Assembly: GCA_947629245.1 (NCBI GenBank) | Contig: CANRDC010000014.1 | Coordinates: 1-41,918 of the forward strand | Reading direction: 5' to 3' | Source of the DNA: an uncultured Oscillospiraceae bacterium | GTDB lineage: Bacteria > Bacillota > Clostridia > Oscillospirales > Oscillospiraceae | Length of the DNA stretch: 41,918 bases | Shown here: piece after piece, positions 24,256 through 33,712 of the stretch | Layout of the letters: every line of letters begins with the position of its first letter | Position numbering within the stretch: position 1 is the stretch's first letter | Program-made: the position numbers and the translations under genes | The notes under the pieces: generated by a model | Database searches by the model: none | Told to the model about the DNA's origin: nothing | What the model saw: only the letters and a program-made list of their open reading frames with translations

Positions 24256-24831
24256 TTATGGCCTCATTTCCCTATCAAGCTCCCGGAGAAATGCTTCCAT
24301 AAACGCGTGTCGTGATCGCGCAATATGCTTTGCCTCATCCGTATTCAGTTCGTTTATCAGCAATAAGAGCTTCTCGTGAAAGTGCTGCACTGACATTTCT
24401 ATCGTCCGGCCGCATTTGCCGCCGAAAGCAAATGTCCGTGCAATTCCGATCGCTCCTATCGCATCCAGTCTGTCTGCGTCCTGCACGATTTTTCCTTCAA
24501 TACTTTCAGGCCGTTTCCCTCTGTTTTTACAAAATGAAACAGCATTAATGATATCGCATATTTGCTCGATCGTTTCCTGCTCAAGGTGCTGCGCTTCCAA
24601 AAAGCGCCGGGCATTTGCATTGTTTTCCGAAGCGAATAATTTGTGGTCATCCACATCGTGCAGTAAAGCGGACAGAGCAATTACCAGCATGTCGCAATCC
24701 GGATAGCATCCCGCGATGTGCATCGCGTTTTGATATACCCGCATAGAATGGCTTGCATCATGCCCGTCTGCATTGTCCCTGAAAATATACTCTATATATT
24801 TGACCGCAGCATCTATTGTCGTATTATCCAT
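24256..24831 (-). CDS. HD-domain phosphohydrolase
   Basis: 191 residues from the ATG at 24831, with GGGGGT just upstream. HD-superfamily motifs: HDASHSMRVYQNAMHIA (first His), ALSALLHDVDDHK (HD pair) and IVQDADRLDAIGAIGIARTF (last Asp), which together bind the catalytic metals. This resembles the YedJ/YpgQ group that hydrolyses nucleotides or related phosphate esters, but the substrate is not known. The start lies 22 bases after the EamA transporter stop, so it is probably co-transcribed with it. Its base composition is less GC-rich than the transporter gene. Confidence 0.87.
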   Translation of the reverse strand: MDNTTIDAAVKYIEYIFRDNADGHDASHSMRVYQNAMHIAGCYPDCDMLVIALSALLHDVDDHKLFASENNANARRFLEAQHLEQETIEQICDIINAVSFCKNRGKRPESIEGKIVQDADRLDAIGAIGIARTFAFGGKCGRTIEMSVQHFHEKLLLLINELNTDEAKHIARSRHAFMEAFLRELDREMRP

Positions 24832-24853
24832 ACTTACCCCCACAAACAGCGAT

Positions 24854-25756
24854 TCATCGCCCCACGGCCCGTTTCTTCCCGCCCAGCGGCACATTCAGCA
24901 GCACGATGGCGAGGAATATGAGGCCGATGCCGACGGCGCTCTGGACGGTGAGCCGTTCGTGGAACGCGATAATGCCCGTGATGGTGGCCACCATGGGCTC
25001 GGCGAAGGCCAGCACCGACGCCTTGCCCGCCTCCACGCGCTCCAGCCCGGTGGTGTAGCAGATGTAGGGCATGAACGTGCTCACCAGCCCCAGGCCCAGG
25101 GCCGTGACCAGGGTCCCGCCGCCGCTCATGACAACCGCCGCCCCCTGGGACAGATGCACGAAGGGCGCGAGGCAGACCGTGGACACCACGAAGGTGTAGA
25201 AGATGACCGTAAAGGTATGGTATTTTTTCAGCGCCACCTTGCCGAAGATGCTGTAGGTGGCGTAGCCGAATCCCGCGCCTACGCCGGTGAGAAGGCCGGT
25301 GGGCGTGATGCCCCCCTTGGCGATGCCGCTGACCAGCACGCATCCGCCGAAGGCCAGAGCCAGGGCCGCCAGCTTCCGGGCCGTGATCTTTTCCTTGAAA
25401 AACACCGCCGACATGAGCATCACGAAGCAGGGAGCCGTGTACAGCAAAATGGACGCGGCGGCCAGGGTGGTGAGCTGGATGGTGGTGAAGTAGCATACGT
25501 TGAAAAACACGATGCTCACCAGCCCCGTGCCCAGAAATATCCACATATCCCCCAGCCGGACCCGGAACAGGCTCCGGTCTTTCGCCAGCAGGTACAGCCC
25601 CATGCACACGACCACGACCACGCTCCGCACGAACGTGACCTGCAGGGCGGACAGGCCCGCCGCCGTCAGGGGCCGGGTGAACAGGCCGATCAGCCCCCAG
25701 CCCGCCGCCGCCGTCAGGATCATGATCACCGATGCCGCGTTGTTCTTTCCGCTCAT
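24854..25756 (-). CDS. EamA/DMT-family transporter
   Basis: 300 residues from the ATG at 25756. Ten hydrophobic segments in two EamA repeats, the standard drug/metabolite exporter plan. The first repeat ends with TTIQLTTLAAASILLYTAP (a conserved EamA stretch), and the second contains GLERVEAGKASVLAFAEPMV, the mirrored motif, then AFHERLTVQSAVGIGLIFLA. The C-terminus is basic (GGKKRAVGR). Such proteins export amino acids or other metabolites; substrate unknown. A one-domain EamA gene ends 17 bases upstream, so the two may be expressed together. Confidence 0.9.
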   Translation of the reverse strand: MSGKNNAASVIMILTAAAGWGLIGLFTRPLTAAGLSALQVTFVRSVVVVVCMGLYLLAKDRSLFRVRLGDMWIFLGTGLVSIVFFNVCYFTTIQLTTLAAASILLYTAPCFVMLMSAVFFKEKITARKLAALALAFGGCVLVSGIAKGGITPTGLLTGVGAGFGYATYSIFGKVALKKYHTFTVIFYTFVVSTVCLAPFVHLSQGAAVVMSGGGTLVTALGLGLVSTFMPYICYTTGLERVEAGKASVLAFAEPMVATITGIIAFHERLTVQSAVGIGLIFLAIVLLNVPLGGKKRAVGR

Positions 25757-25773
25757 TTCTCCGCTTTGCCTCC

Positions 25774-26187
25774 TCACAGCACCATGCACAGCGTCCCCGC
25801 GCCGATGAGCGCGCAGCCGACCAGGGATTTGGCGGTGAACTTCTCGTGCAGGAACACGAACGCCAGCGCCAGGGTGATCACCACGCTCAGCTTGTCGATA
25901 GGCACCACCTTGGACGCCTCCCCCATCTGCAGGGCCTTATAATAGCACAGCCAGGAAGCGCCGGTGGCCAGCCCGGACAGGATCAGAAACAGCCAGCTCC
26001 TTTTACTGATGCCGCCGATGCCGCTCTGGGCGTCGGTGAGGAACACCATGCCCCAGGCCATGACCAGCACCACCGCCGTCCGGATGGCCGTTGCCAGGTT
26101 GGAGTTGACCCCCTCGATACCGATCTTCGCCAGAATGGACGTCAGCGCCGCGAACACTGCGGAGCCAAGCGCCAGGATCGCCCACAT
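25774..26187 (-). CDS. Single-domain EamA/DMT transporter
   Basis: 137 residues from the ATG at 26187 with AGGAGGG 7 bases upstream. Five hydrophobic segments; SWLCYYKALQMGEASKVVPIDKLSVVITLALAF followed by LHEKFTAKSLVGCALIGAG is one EamA repeat (motif given in parts). It is a half-size protein, so it presumably works as a dimer, either with itself or with the adjacent full-length EamA protein. First gene of the cluster EamA - EamA - HD - GNAT. Confidence 0.88.
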   Translation of the reverse strand: MWAILALGSAVFAALTSILAKIGIEGVNSNLATAIRTAVVLVMAWGMVFLTDAQSGIGGISKRSWLFLILSGLATGASWLCYYKALQMGEASKVVPIDKLSVVITLALAFVFLHEKFTAKSLVGCALIGAGTLCMVL

Positions 26188-26214
26188 TTCATATCCCTCC
26201 TATCGTTCTTCCGC

Positions 26215-26243
26215 AGTATAGCACAGGGCCGGGCACAATTCCA
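26215..26243 (-). promoter_or_regulatory. Possible promoter of the EamA cluster
   Basis: Minus strand -10 TATACT (26220-26215) with a weak -35 TGGAAT (26243-26238) at 17 bp. Only the -10 is convincing. Confidence 0.4.
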
Positions 26244-26323
26244 TCCCCATCTCCGCAGAAAAAGGACCGTCCGTGGGCGGGCCCGCGTCTGACAAAGATA
26301 TTAGGGAGCTTTTTCGTAACAAC

Positions 26324-26350
26324 GCGGCGGCATCTGCACGATGCCGCCGC
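26324..26350 (-). terminator. Terminator of the giant surface protein gene
   Basis: 11-bp stem GCGGCGGCATC / GATGCCGCCGC around a 5-base loop, 34 bases after the stop codon, followed on the minus strand by GTTGTTACG. Confidence 0.7.
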
Positions 26351-26383
26351 TGACTGCTATATGAGTATGGCCGCCCGGCGGGA

Positions 26384-29300
26384 TCAGCCGCGGCCCTTAC
26401 GCCTGCGGCGCGTCAGAAGGACGGCTGCCAGGCCGGTCCCGCAGCCCGCCGCCAGAGCCAGCCATAGGCCGGGCGCGGCCTCGTCGCCCGTATAGGGGGC
26501 GTGAGGACCGGGGGTGGCGGTCGGGGCGGACGTGGGCGTGGGCGCGTCCGTCGGCGTGGGCGTCGGCGTCGGCGTGGCTGGCGGCACGTCTGTCGGCGTG
26601 GCTGGCGGCACGTCCGTCGGCGTGACTGGCGGTTCATCCGTCGTCACGGGCGCGGTCGGGACGACCGGTCTGGGGTCCACGGGCGCGGGTGGGACGACCG
26701 GTCCGGGGCCTACAGGCGTGGGCGCGGGCGTGACGGGGATGAGCACGGGCCGCGTGGGGACGGGGGGCGTAGCCGTAGGCGTCGGCGTGGGCTCCGGCTC
26801 CTCATAGGAGTTCGTGAACGTCACGACGCCGTTGACTGTCCCGGTCACCGACAGGGACAGCTCGCCCTGGGCGTTGTCGGTGACGACCGCGGTGATCAGC
26901 TGGGGCTCGGCATAGGTCATGCCCTCCTCCTTGCCGGGGTCCTCCTCGATGGAGAAAACATAGGTCCCGGGCGCGGTGAACACGACGGGTCTGAAGGCCT
27001 GCGGGTTGTTATGGACGGTGACGAAGGCCTGCCGGTATTCCGGCATCACGACGCCAGCGAGATCGCCCTCGACCAGTGACAGGCGGAAGCGGAAGGCGTC
27101 GGACTCCGTCCACTCTCTGCCCTCCAGGGCCTTCTGCACGGAGAACGAATACTCGAGCACCGGCTCGTAGCGGTTGACGAAGTTGAGGGTCTGGGAGGAT
27201 GTGGCGATGACGACCAGCTTGCCGTCCTTGGTCTCCGCCTCCTGGACGTTGACGCTGACGGTGAACGACGCGTCGGAATAATCCACGCCGGGGATGCTGC
27301 CCGTTTCCTCCCGGACCAGGAAGGAAAAGCTGCCCGCCACGTTTTTGAAAGTGATCTCGCCGCCGGTGGTATTGCCCTTGGCGCTGATGGTGAACGGTCC
27401 TGCGGGCAGAACGATCTGTCCGGCGGCGACGGCGGCGGCGGTTTCGGCGTCGCCGGGCTCCACGGTGAAGGAGAAGGAGTCGAACTCCGCCCAGCTGTCG
27501 CCAGGCCGTCCCAACAGATCCTTGGATATGGTCAGGGTGGTGGAGCCGTCGGCGTTGTAGACGTTGGTATAGCTGGCCCGATTCGGGGCGGGCAGACCGG
27601 TGACGCCGTCCACAGTCACGTCCAGCGTCTCATCCGGCTCCGGCGCCTCTATGAGCTCCCCGGCGTCGATCGTCTGCGTGAGGTCGCCCGGCTGCTCGGT
27701 CTCCTCGGAAGCTTCGGGCTCCGGGGTGGCCTCGGTCCCCTCGGCGGCTTCGGGCTCCGGGGTGGCCTCGGTCCCCTCGGCAGCTTCGGGCTCCGGGGTG
27801 GCCTCGGTCCCCTCGGCAGCTTCGGGTACCGGGGTGACCTCGGTCCCCTCGGCGGCTTCGGGCTCCGGGGTGACCTCGGTCCCCTCGGCGGCTTCGGGTA
27901 CCGGGGTGACATCGGTCCCCTCGGCAGCTTCCGGCTCCGGCGTGATCTCGGGCTCCGGGGTCACGAACGTCTCGGACACGCTGGGCAGGCTGGCATCGGG
28001 ATCAGGCTCGTCGGCGATGCGCATCAATGCGGCGGCGGGCGCCAGCAGGACGCTCCGGCGCACGGCGGCGGCCATTGCCGTCACCGGCTCGGGGGAGCCG
28101 CCCTGACCGTCCGGTTCGTTGGACGCGGGGCTGCCGATGTCCGGCCCCGAGCTGGCGTTCTGGGCCGGGACCGGCGCGTCGGCCACGCCGTAGAGGACCG
28201 TATCGCCCTGCGGGATATAGCCGTTGAGGTCGACGGAGCCCTCCCGCTTCTCGTCCCGGTACCAGGCCAGCGTATAGCCGTCCGCCGTCAGCTTTTCGAG
28301 CTCCTCCGGCAGGGTGACGGCATCGCCGGGCGCGACGGTCTTTTCAAAGCTCTGTTCGGCGCCGTCGATCAACACTTTGAAGGTCACGGTATAGGACGCG
28401 GGCGCCACCGGCTCGGGGGAGTTCTCCGGCTCGTCGGAGGCTTCGGGTTCGTCGGAGGCTTCGGGCTCGTCGGAGGCTTCGGGCTCGTCGGAGGCTTCGG
28501 GCTCGTCGGAGGCTTCGGGTTCGTCGGAGGCTTCGGGCTCGTCGGAGGCTTCCGGTTCGTCGGAGGCTTCGGGCTCGTCGGAGGCTTCGGGTTCGTCGGA
28601 GGCTTCGGGCTCGTCGGAGGCTTCCGGTTCGTCGGAGGCTTCGGGTTCGTCGGAGGCTTCGGGCTCGTCGGAGGCTTCGGGTTCGTCGGAGGCTTCGGGC
28701 TCGTCGGAGGCTTCGGGCTCGTCGGAGGCTTCCGGTTCGTCGGAGGCTTCCGGCTCGGGGGAGGCTTCGGGCTCGTCGGAGGCTTCGGGCTCGTCGGAGG
28801 CTTCGGGCTCGGCGGAGTTCTCCGGTTCGTCGGAGGCTTGGGGTTCGTCGGAGGCTTCCGGTTCGGGGGAGGCTTCGGGCTCGGCGGAGGCTTCCGGCTC
28901 GGCGGTGTTCTCCGGCTCGGGGGAGGCGCTGGCCTCGGGGTCCAGTTCGTCGTCCGCGATGGCATCGATCTCATCGCCCTCGGAGCTCTGGTCGTAATAC
29001 ACATCCACCGACTCGGTGACGGAGTACTTGGTCCCGGCGGGCAGGTGGCAGATCAGCAGCTTTTCGCCGTGCCGCAGCGTGACGGTATCGCCGCTGGAGA
29101 TCGTCCCGGTGAATTCGCCAGGGACGCTGCCGCCGGAGTACTTCATATAGGGCATGCCGGACAGGGCTCCGCCGCCGGGGCCGGTCAGGGTGACGGTGAA
29201 GGTGAACTCGCCGTGCTCGCTGGGGTCGCCCATGGGGTCCACGACCTCCTTGGAGATGAGCAGCTGGGTCTCCAGCTCGGCGGTGACCACCACCACGCCC

Positions 29301-32300
29301 AGCCGGGCGTTCAGGTACTCGCCGCTGTCATGGTCGCCGCCGCCCATCTCAAAGCCCACGTCGCTGGACAACTTGCCCGCCCGGAAGCTCTGGGGATCGT
29401 CGTCCGCGCCGATGACCGAGGCGGAGAAGCGGTCGCGGATGTACACGCTGTCGTCGGCATAGCCCAGCGTGAAGGTCAGGTCGGGATCGTTCCGATTCTC
29501 GCTGGAGAGCCGGGCGGTATAGGAGCCGATGGGCAGTTTCTGGGCAAAGCCGGGCTCGGAGAAGAAGCTGACATAGCCGTATCCATCCGCTGCAGCCCGC
29601 TCCAGCGCTGCCTTTGTGACCTTGACGGTCAAGGGCTCCATGCTGGTCTTGCCGCCGCCATAGACGCGGTCCAGTTCCACGCTCACGTCGAGGCTGCTAC
29701 GTCCAGTGTAGTCGAATATGGCCTCCAGGTCGGACTTTTTCAGCTTCACCTGCAGGGCCATCTCGCCCCGGACGATATGGGTGGTATGGGTGGCTTTGCC
29801 TTCCACCTTTTCCATCGCATCTCCCACGGGGGCCTTGGGGGTCTTATAGGCTTCCTCGGTGATAAGCGTACTGTTGCCGTTTGCGCGCTCGGCGCTGCCG
29901 GGGGCGTAGGGCGTATAGACGACGGACAGCTCATATTTCACGTCGTCCGTTGTCGTGGTGGGAAACTCGTTCTTGGCGTCGCCAGCGTCGGAGACCTTGG
30001 TCCAGGTATAGGTCATGGTACCCAGGGCGTCGGCCCTGTGGGCCTCGCCGCCGGTCTGGGTGGGGTCGTCCGCCGCGGGCAGGAAGCTGTAGGGGAGCGT
30101 CACGCCGTCCTCACCGGCGGCGATGATGGCGGTCAGCAGCGCCTCCAGGTCGGCGTAATCGGAGGAATGGGCGGCGTAGCGCTCCAGATACTCCCAGTAA
30201 TAGTGGCTGCCGCTGATCTCGCCGTCGTCATCGGCCAGCTCGTCGACCAGCTCCTTGGCGGCCTTGACCGGGTCGATGGTCTCTCCCAGATAGATGGTCC
30301 GCTCCACATCCAGGTCCCTGGGCAGCAGGCCCACATTGACCGTGGTCCGGGGGAAGCCCTTGGACGGGGGGGTACTTGTCGACCTGCCGGCGCCGGAGCT
30401 GCGGCTTTCGTCGCCCGGAGAGAACACGTAGTTCTGGCTCGCGGCGTTGCCGTTGGAGAGCACCGCGTTGCCGCCGATGAAGTCCTCCTTGGCCCGGACG
30501 GTGACGGTGCTGCGCCAGACGTTGAGCTGGTGAGCGTTCACGTTGCAGCCGGGGATGGTCTGGTCGGTCCATTGCAGATAGTACATTCCGGCGGTGCCGT
30601 CATAATACAGCGTCGCCATGCTGGCCCCGGTGGAGCCGGTGATGAAGTAGAGCTGTTTGCCCGTGGAGCTTGTGAGCGTCTCCGTGCTGCCGTCGATCTC
30701 GATCTCGCCGCCGTCGTGCAGGTGGATGGTTTTCCGGTCGCTGGCGTTCGCTTCCGCCGTGGTGTTGGCCACCAGGTCGAAGCGGGGGTCGATGTAGTCC
30801 TGCACGGTATAGCCGCTCAGGTCGAAGGTGATCTCGCCCAGGATCTTGTCGAACGCGCTGTCCAGGTCGGCGGATTTTTCGGCCGTGTACACAAAACCTT
30901 CGCTGCCGTTGCCGGAGGAGATCTGTTTCAGAAACTCCTGGACCACCGTTTCCTGACTGGCCGCGTCGGCGCTGACGAGCATGACGCAGTAGATCGTATA
31001 ATGGTAATCTTCCTTGAGTTTTTTCGCTAACTTTACGGCTTCGGTATCTAGGATTTTCGCTATAGTCCCATCTTTGTCGGATTCATATTCGGCTTGTGTT
31101 ATTTTATCATCCGTCAGCTCGCCGTCCTTGCCGTCGGTGAACAGGATGACATACTTGGCCGCGCCATCCCGGGCGTCGTCCGCCAGAGAAGCCTTGAACG
31201 CCTGCAGGCCGGTATAGGCGTAGGTGCCGCCGGTCATCACGTAGTTATATAGGCCGCTGTCGTTATTCCAGGACTTGACGACGCCGTCCTCCGTGCGGCC
31301 CCGCTGCAGGCCCATGATGCCGGTGCTCGCCGACGGGTCGTCGGTCCAGGTCTGCATCAGCAGTTCGTCCGTATAGTCTTCAAAATCATCCGAACTGAAC
31401 CGGACGGCGGAGACACGGCTGTCCGGGGAGGACATATCCAGCTGGTTGACGAAGGTGCCCAGAGCGTGCTGCAGCTCCTCCGCCTTGGTGCGGGTGCCGC
31501 TGTCCTTGATGTAGACGACGGCGTCCCGCACGTTCTGCCCGGAGGAGTTGAAGATGCAGTGCAGAAGGTTATCGCTGCCAATATAGAACTGGCACGGGCT
31601 GGCCCCGGTGATCGATTCCCCCGCGATATTGCTTCCGGACGCGTCTTTCAAGTCCGTCGGCGTTGTTGGATACTGTCCGTTATCCGGACCAGGTACATTG
31701 TTGCCCCCGGTCTTCGGCACTTGCAGGGGGCGCAGGCTCTTGGCGGAGCCGGTGTCGGACAGAGAGTCGTAACTGCCGCTGGAGTTGACATAATACCATC
31801 CGGCCCGCTTGGTCTCGTCAAGCTTGGCGATGCTGTCGCTGCCCAGCTGCATGTCGGTGCCGTTATCAAAGTGCGCGACGGTATTCTCCGGCTCCACAGG
31901 ATCGGTCACGCTGGCGGTCGGCTTTTTCATGGTCTCATAGAGGGTCCCGACCTCGCCGCTGCTCAGAGCCCGGTCATAGATATACACCTCGTCCAGGTCG
32001 AGATAGGGGCCGCTGCTCATGGCGTCCGTGCCGCCCAGGGTAAAGGAGAAGGGGCCGGAGCCCAGGTCAAGGGTGTTTTCGGTCGCAGCATACTTCCCAT
32101 CAACATAGGCCGTAATGGTGCCGCTCGCGTCTACCACATAGGTGAACACGCGCCACTGATCGTTGCTGTATCCGCCGCCTGTCCAACTGCTGCTCAGAAC
32201 GTTATTCAGGTTCGCATAGTTTGTTGAGGACCCATCCGCTAGCCATCTGACGTGGTTGCGGCTATTGTTGGCGCTCCTTGCGCCCCGGAGAATGGTAAAT

Positions 32301-33712
32301 GTTTGTCCGGTGCCATTCTTTATAGTCATCAGGTCCTGGGCTCTGGATGAGTCACTATCCGTCCCAATTGCGTCTGTCTTTGTCTTCACCGCGAAGGAGA
32401 CGGTGAACGGAGCGGAGTTGACCAGCGTGCCCAGCTCAAGGGTGGATTGGCACACCCCGTCTGTAGTGTGCGTCATATATGCGTGAAGAGCGCCTTTTGT
32501 CGGTTTGACCGTGGCGCCGGAGTTGTTATCTTGCTTAAAGTCGTTTTCGGTCTTGGGGTGCTTGCCGGTCGCATCCCCGACCGTCGTTCCCGTGGCTCCG
32601 TTCAGGTAGTATTTCGTCTCGCCAGCGCCGCCTCCTTCTACAGTCCGGTCAAACTGGAACATGCCCACCAGGCCCGTTTTCAAGGGATTGTCCCTGCCTT
32701 CGGCGTCTGTGTTGCCGTCCCAGTAGCCCAGGGGGACGTATTCCTTCACGTTATCGCGCTCGTCAAGGATGTAATACGTATAGTCGCTGTAGCCCAGGGG
32801 GGAGCTGTCCGTCAGGTTCTTGTCAAGAACTCTGTCGACCTGATCCTGTGTGAGGAGCCGGTTTTCGGAGGGCCGGTCGCCGCTATCAAAGCGCTTGTCG
32901 TCAGTGGTTATAGAGTACTGATGCAGCGCTTTCTCATCCAGACCGGTCGTGAGGAACGCCATGGAGCCGGAGGCGTCCAGGATCAGGCCCACGTCCGCCA
33001 TATTTCCGCCAGCGTACCAGCTCTCCAGCGTCAGGTTGAAGGTCCGGCCGTCGTTCAGACCCGCGGCGGTGGCCAGCGACGCCGTCTTGTTCGTGTGCAG
33101 GCCTGCGGACGTGTCGTAGACCCGGTCGCCGATCTTGGCGCTGGCCAGTTCCGTGAGCTTACTCCTGTTTTCCTCCGTCACGGTCACGACGTCCTTTTCG
33201 GGGTCATCCGAAAGATCGGCCGTGCCGAAGTCATAGCCCAGGGTGTTGCCGTCCAGGCTGTAAAAGACATGGAGCTTCACCAGGGGGATATCGCCCCTGT
33301 AGCGGATGGACGCGCTGGCTTTGCTCAGGTCCCTTGTGCTGAGCGTCACCGCGCTGGAGCCCGCCGCCACGGAGAAGCTGGTGAACCGCTCGGTCACGCG
33401 GGTCGTCCCGCCCAGAGCGTCCACCACGTCGTAATCCCAAGGGATCGGCGTGACGGTAAAGACGTCCCCCGTCAACTTAACATAATCGCGGCTCGTACTA
33501 TCGTAACAATAGACATCATTATCGGAGGTGATATAGCCGCTTTGTTCGGTGTAGTCCCCGTTGGCGTGCCAGTGCCGGACAATGAATTCGGTGCGGCTGC
33601 CGCCGCCCGAGGATGCAAAGGCAAAGTCGCACAGCAGCGTGCTCAGCATGCAGATGCACAGCGCCACCGCCAGCACCCGCTTCATCCACATTTTGCTCCG
33701 TCCGGTCTTCAT
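26384..33712 (-). CDS. Giant wall-anchored adhesin with VWA, LamG-like, repeat and pilin-like domains
   Basis: 2442 residues. A signal peptide (residues 1-34, VLAVALCICMLSTLLCDFAFA) is followed by a region of about 200 residues with no family I recognise. A von Willebrand A domain opens at VGLILDASGSM (MIDAS Asp246, Ser248, Ser250) and continues only after residue 735 (Thr830 in GGTYAYTGL, Asp860 in ILFTDG); between lie a LamG-like fold (about 345-595) and a linker. Later parts are a Cna/pilin-like domain (about 1475-1575), Glu/Pro repeats (1604-1760), an InlB-type repeat (about 1772-1842), 12-residue repeats (1923-1998), two FctA-type pilin domains (about 2048-2298), a Thr/Pro stalk and an APYTGDE sorting signal with membrane helix and RRRRKGRG tail. 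Likely role: adhesion. AAGGAG precedes the ATG. No sortase is in the window. Confidence 0.9.
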   Translation of the reverse strand: MKTGRSKMWMKRVLAVALCICMLSTLLCDFAFASSGGGSRTEFIVRHWHANGDYTEQSGYITSDNDVYCYDSTSRDYVKLTGDVFTVTPIPWDYDVVDALGGTTRVTERFTSFSVAAGSSAVTLSTRDLSKASASIRYRGDIPLVKLHVFYSLDGNTLGYDFGTADLSDDPEKDVVTVTEENRSKLTELASAKIGDRVYDTSAGLHTNKTASLATAAGLNDGRTFNLTLESWYAGGNMADVGLILDASGSMAFLTTGLDEKALHQYSITTDDKRFDSGDRPSENRLLTQDQVDRVLDKNLTDSSPLGYSDYTYYILDERDNVKEYVPLGYWDGNTDAEGRDNPLKTGLVGMFQFDRTVEGGGAGETKYYLNGATGTTVGDATGKHPKTENDFKQDNNSGATVKPTKGALHAYMTHTTDGVCQSTLELGTLVNSAPFTVSFAVKTKTDAIGTDSDSSRAQDLMTIKNGTGQTFTILRGARSANNSRNHVRWLADGSSTNYANLNNVLSSSWTGGGYSNDQWRVFTYVVDASGTITAYVDGKYAATENTLDLGSGPFSFTLGGTDAMSSGPYLDLDEVYIYDRALSSGEVGTLYETMKKPTASVTDPVEPENTVAHFDNGTDMQLGSDSIAKLDETKRAGWYYVNSSGSYDSLSDTGSAKSLRPLQVPKTGGNNVPGPDNGQYPTTPTDLKDASGSNIAGESITGASPCQFYIGSDNLLHCIFNSSGQNVRDAVVYIKDSGTRTKAEELQHALGTFVNQLDMSSPDSRVSAVRFSSDDFEDYTDELLMQTWTDDPSASTGIMGLQRGRTEDGVVKSWNNDSGLYNYVMTGGTYAYTGLQAFKASLADDARDGAAKYVILFTDGKDGELTDDKITQAEYESDKDGTIAKILDTEAVKLAKKLKEDYHYTIYCVMLVSADAASQETVVQEFLKQISSGNGSEGFVYTAEKSADLDSAFDKILGEITFDLSGYTVQDYIDPRFDLVANTTAEANASDRKTIHLHDGGEIEIDGSTETLTSSTGKQLYFITGSTGASMATLYYDGTAGMYYLQWTDQTIPGCNVNAHQLNVWRSTVTVRAKEDFIGGNAVLSNGNAASQNYVFSPGDESRSSGAGRSTSTPPSKGFPRTTVNVGLLPRDLDVERTIYLGETIDPVKAAKELVDELADDDGEISGSHYYWEYLERYAAHSSDYADLEALLTAIIAAGEDGVTLPYSFLPAADDPTQTGGEAHRADALGTMTYTWTKVSDAGDAKNEFPTTTTDDVKYELSVVYTPYAPGSAERANGNSTLITEEAYKTPKAPVGDAMEKVEGKATHTTHIVRGEMALQVKLKKSDLEAIFDYTGRSSLDVSVELDRVYGGGKTSMEPLTVKVTKAALERAAADGYGYVSFFSEPGFAQKLPIGSYTARLSSENRNDPDLTFTLGYADDSVYIRDRFSASVIGADDDPQSFRAGKLSSDVGFEMGGGDHDSGEYLNARLGVVVVTAELETQLLISKEVVDPMGDPSEHGEFTFTVTLTGPGGGALSGMPYMKYSGGSVPGEFTGTISSGDTVTLRHGEKLLICHLPAGTKYSVTESVDVYYDQSSEGDEIDAIADDELDPEASASPEPENTAEPEASAEPEASPEPEASDEPQASDEPENSAEPEASDEPEASDEPEASPEPEASDEPEASDEPEASDEPEASDEPEASDEPEASDEPEASDEPEASDEPEASDEPEASDEPEASDEPEASDEPEASDEPEASDEPEASDEPEASDEPEASDEPEASDEPENSPEPVAPASYTVTFKVLIDGAEQSFEKTVAPGDAVTLPEELEKLTADGYTLAWYRDEKREGSVDLNGYIPQGDTVLYGVADAPVPAQNASSGPDIGSPASNEPDGQGGSPEPVTAMAAAVRRSVLLAPAAALMRIADEPDPDASLPSVSETFVTPEPEITPEPEAAEGTDVTPVPEAAEGTEVTPEPEAAEGTEVTPVPEAAEGTEATPEPEAAEGTEATPEPEAAEGTEATPEPEASEETEQPGDLTQTIDAGELIEAPEPDETLDVTVDGVTGLPAPNRASYTNVYNADGSTTLTISKDLLGRPGDSWAEFDSFSFTVEPGDAETAAAVAAGQIVLPAGPFTISAKGNTTGGEITFKNVAGSFSFLVREETGSIPGVDYSDASFTVSVNVQEAETKDGKLVVIATSSQTLNFVNRYEPVLEYSFSVQKALEGREWTESDAFRFRLSLVEGDLAGVVMPEYRQAFVTVHNNPQAFRPVVFTAPGTYVFSIEEDPGKEEGMTYAEPQLITAVVTDNAQGELSLSVTGTVNGVVTFTNSYEEPEPTPTPTATPPVPTRPVLIPVTPAPTPVGPGPVVPPAPVDPRPVVPTAPVTTDEPPVTPTDVPPATPTDVPPATPTPTPTPTDAPTPTSAPTATPGPHAPYTGDEAAPGLWLALAAGCGTGLAAVLLTRRRRKGRG
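27711..27938 (-). repeat. 36-bp tandem repeat, six units, inside the adhesin gene
   Basis: Unit starts at 27711, 27747, 27783, 27819, 27855 and 27891, with a partial unit from 27927. It encodes the 12-residue motif EAAEGTEATPEP and variants (EVTPVP). The exact 36-base spacing keeps the frame. Confidence 0.9.
28433..28750 (-). repeat. 18-bp tandem repeat, 18 units, inside the adhesin gene
   Basis: The core GTCGGAGGCTTC recurs every 18 bases from 28433 to 28739, encoding EASDEP. Third-position variants form a higher-order pattern: units 4-7 and 8-11 have the same order of variants, that is, a duplicated 72-bp block. Degenerate units continue to about 28910 (EASPEP, QASDEP, ENSAEP, ENTAEP). Confidence 0.95.

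Noticed and set aside
28433-28910. Regular short repeats resembling a CRISPR array
   Set aside because: The period of 18 bases has no spacers, the frame is continuous in the adhesin, and no cas gene is near.
28838-31030. 730-codon plus-strand frame opposite the giant adhesin
   Set aside because: No start signals and a low-complexity Gly/His/Val translation; the adhesin frame has signal peptide, VWA motifs and sorting signal.
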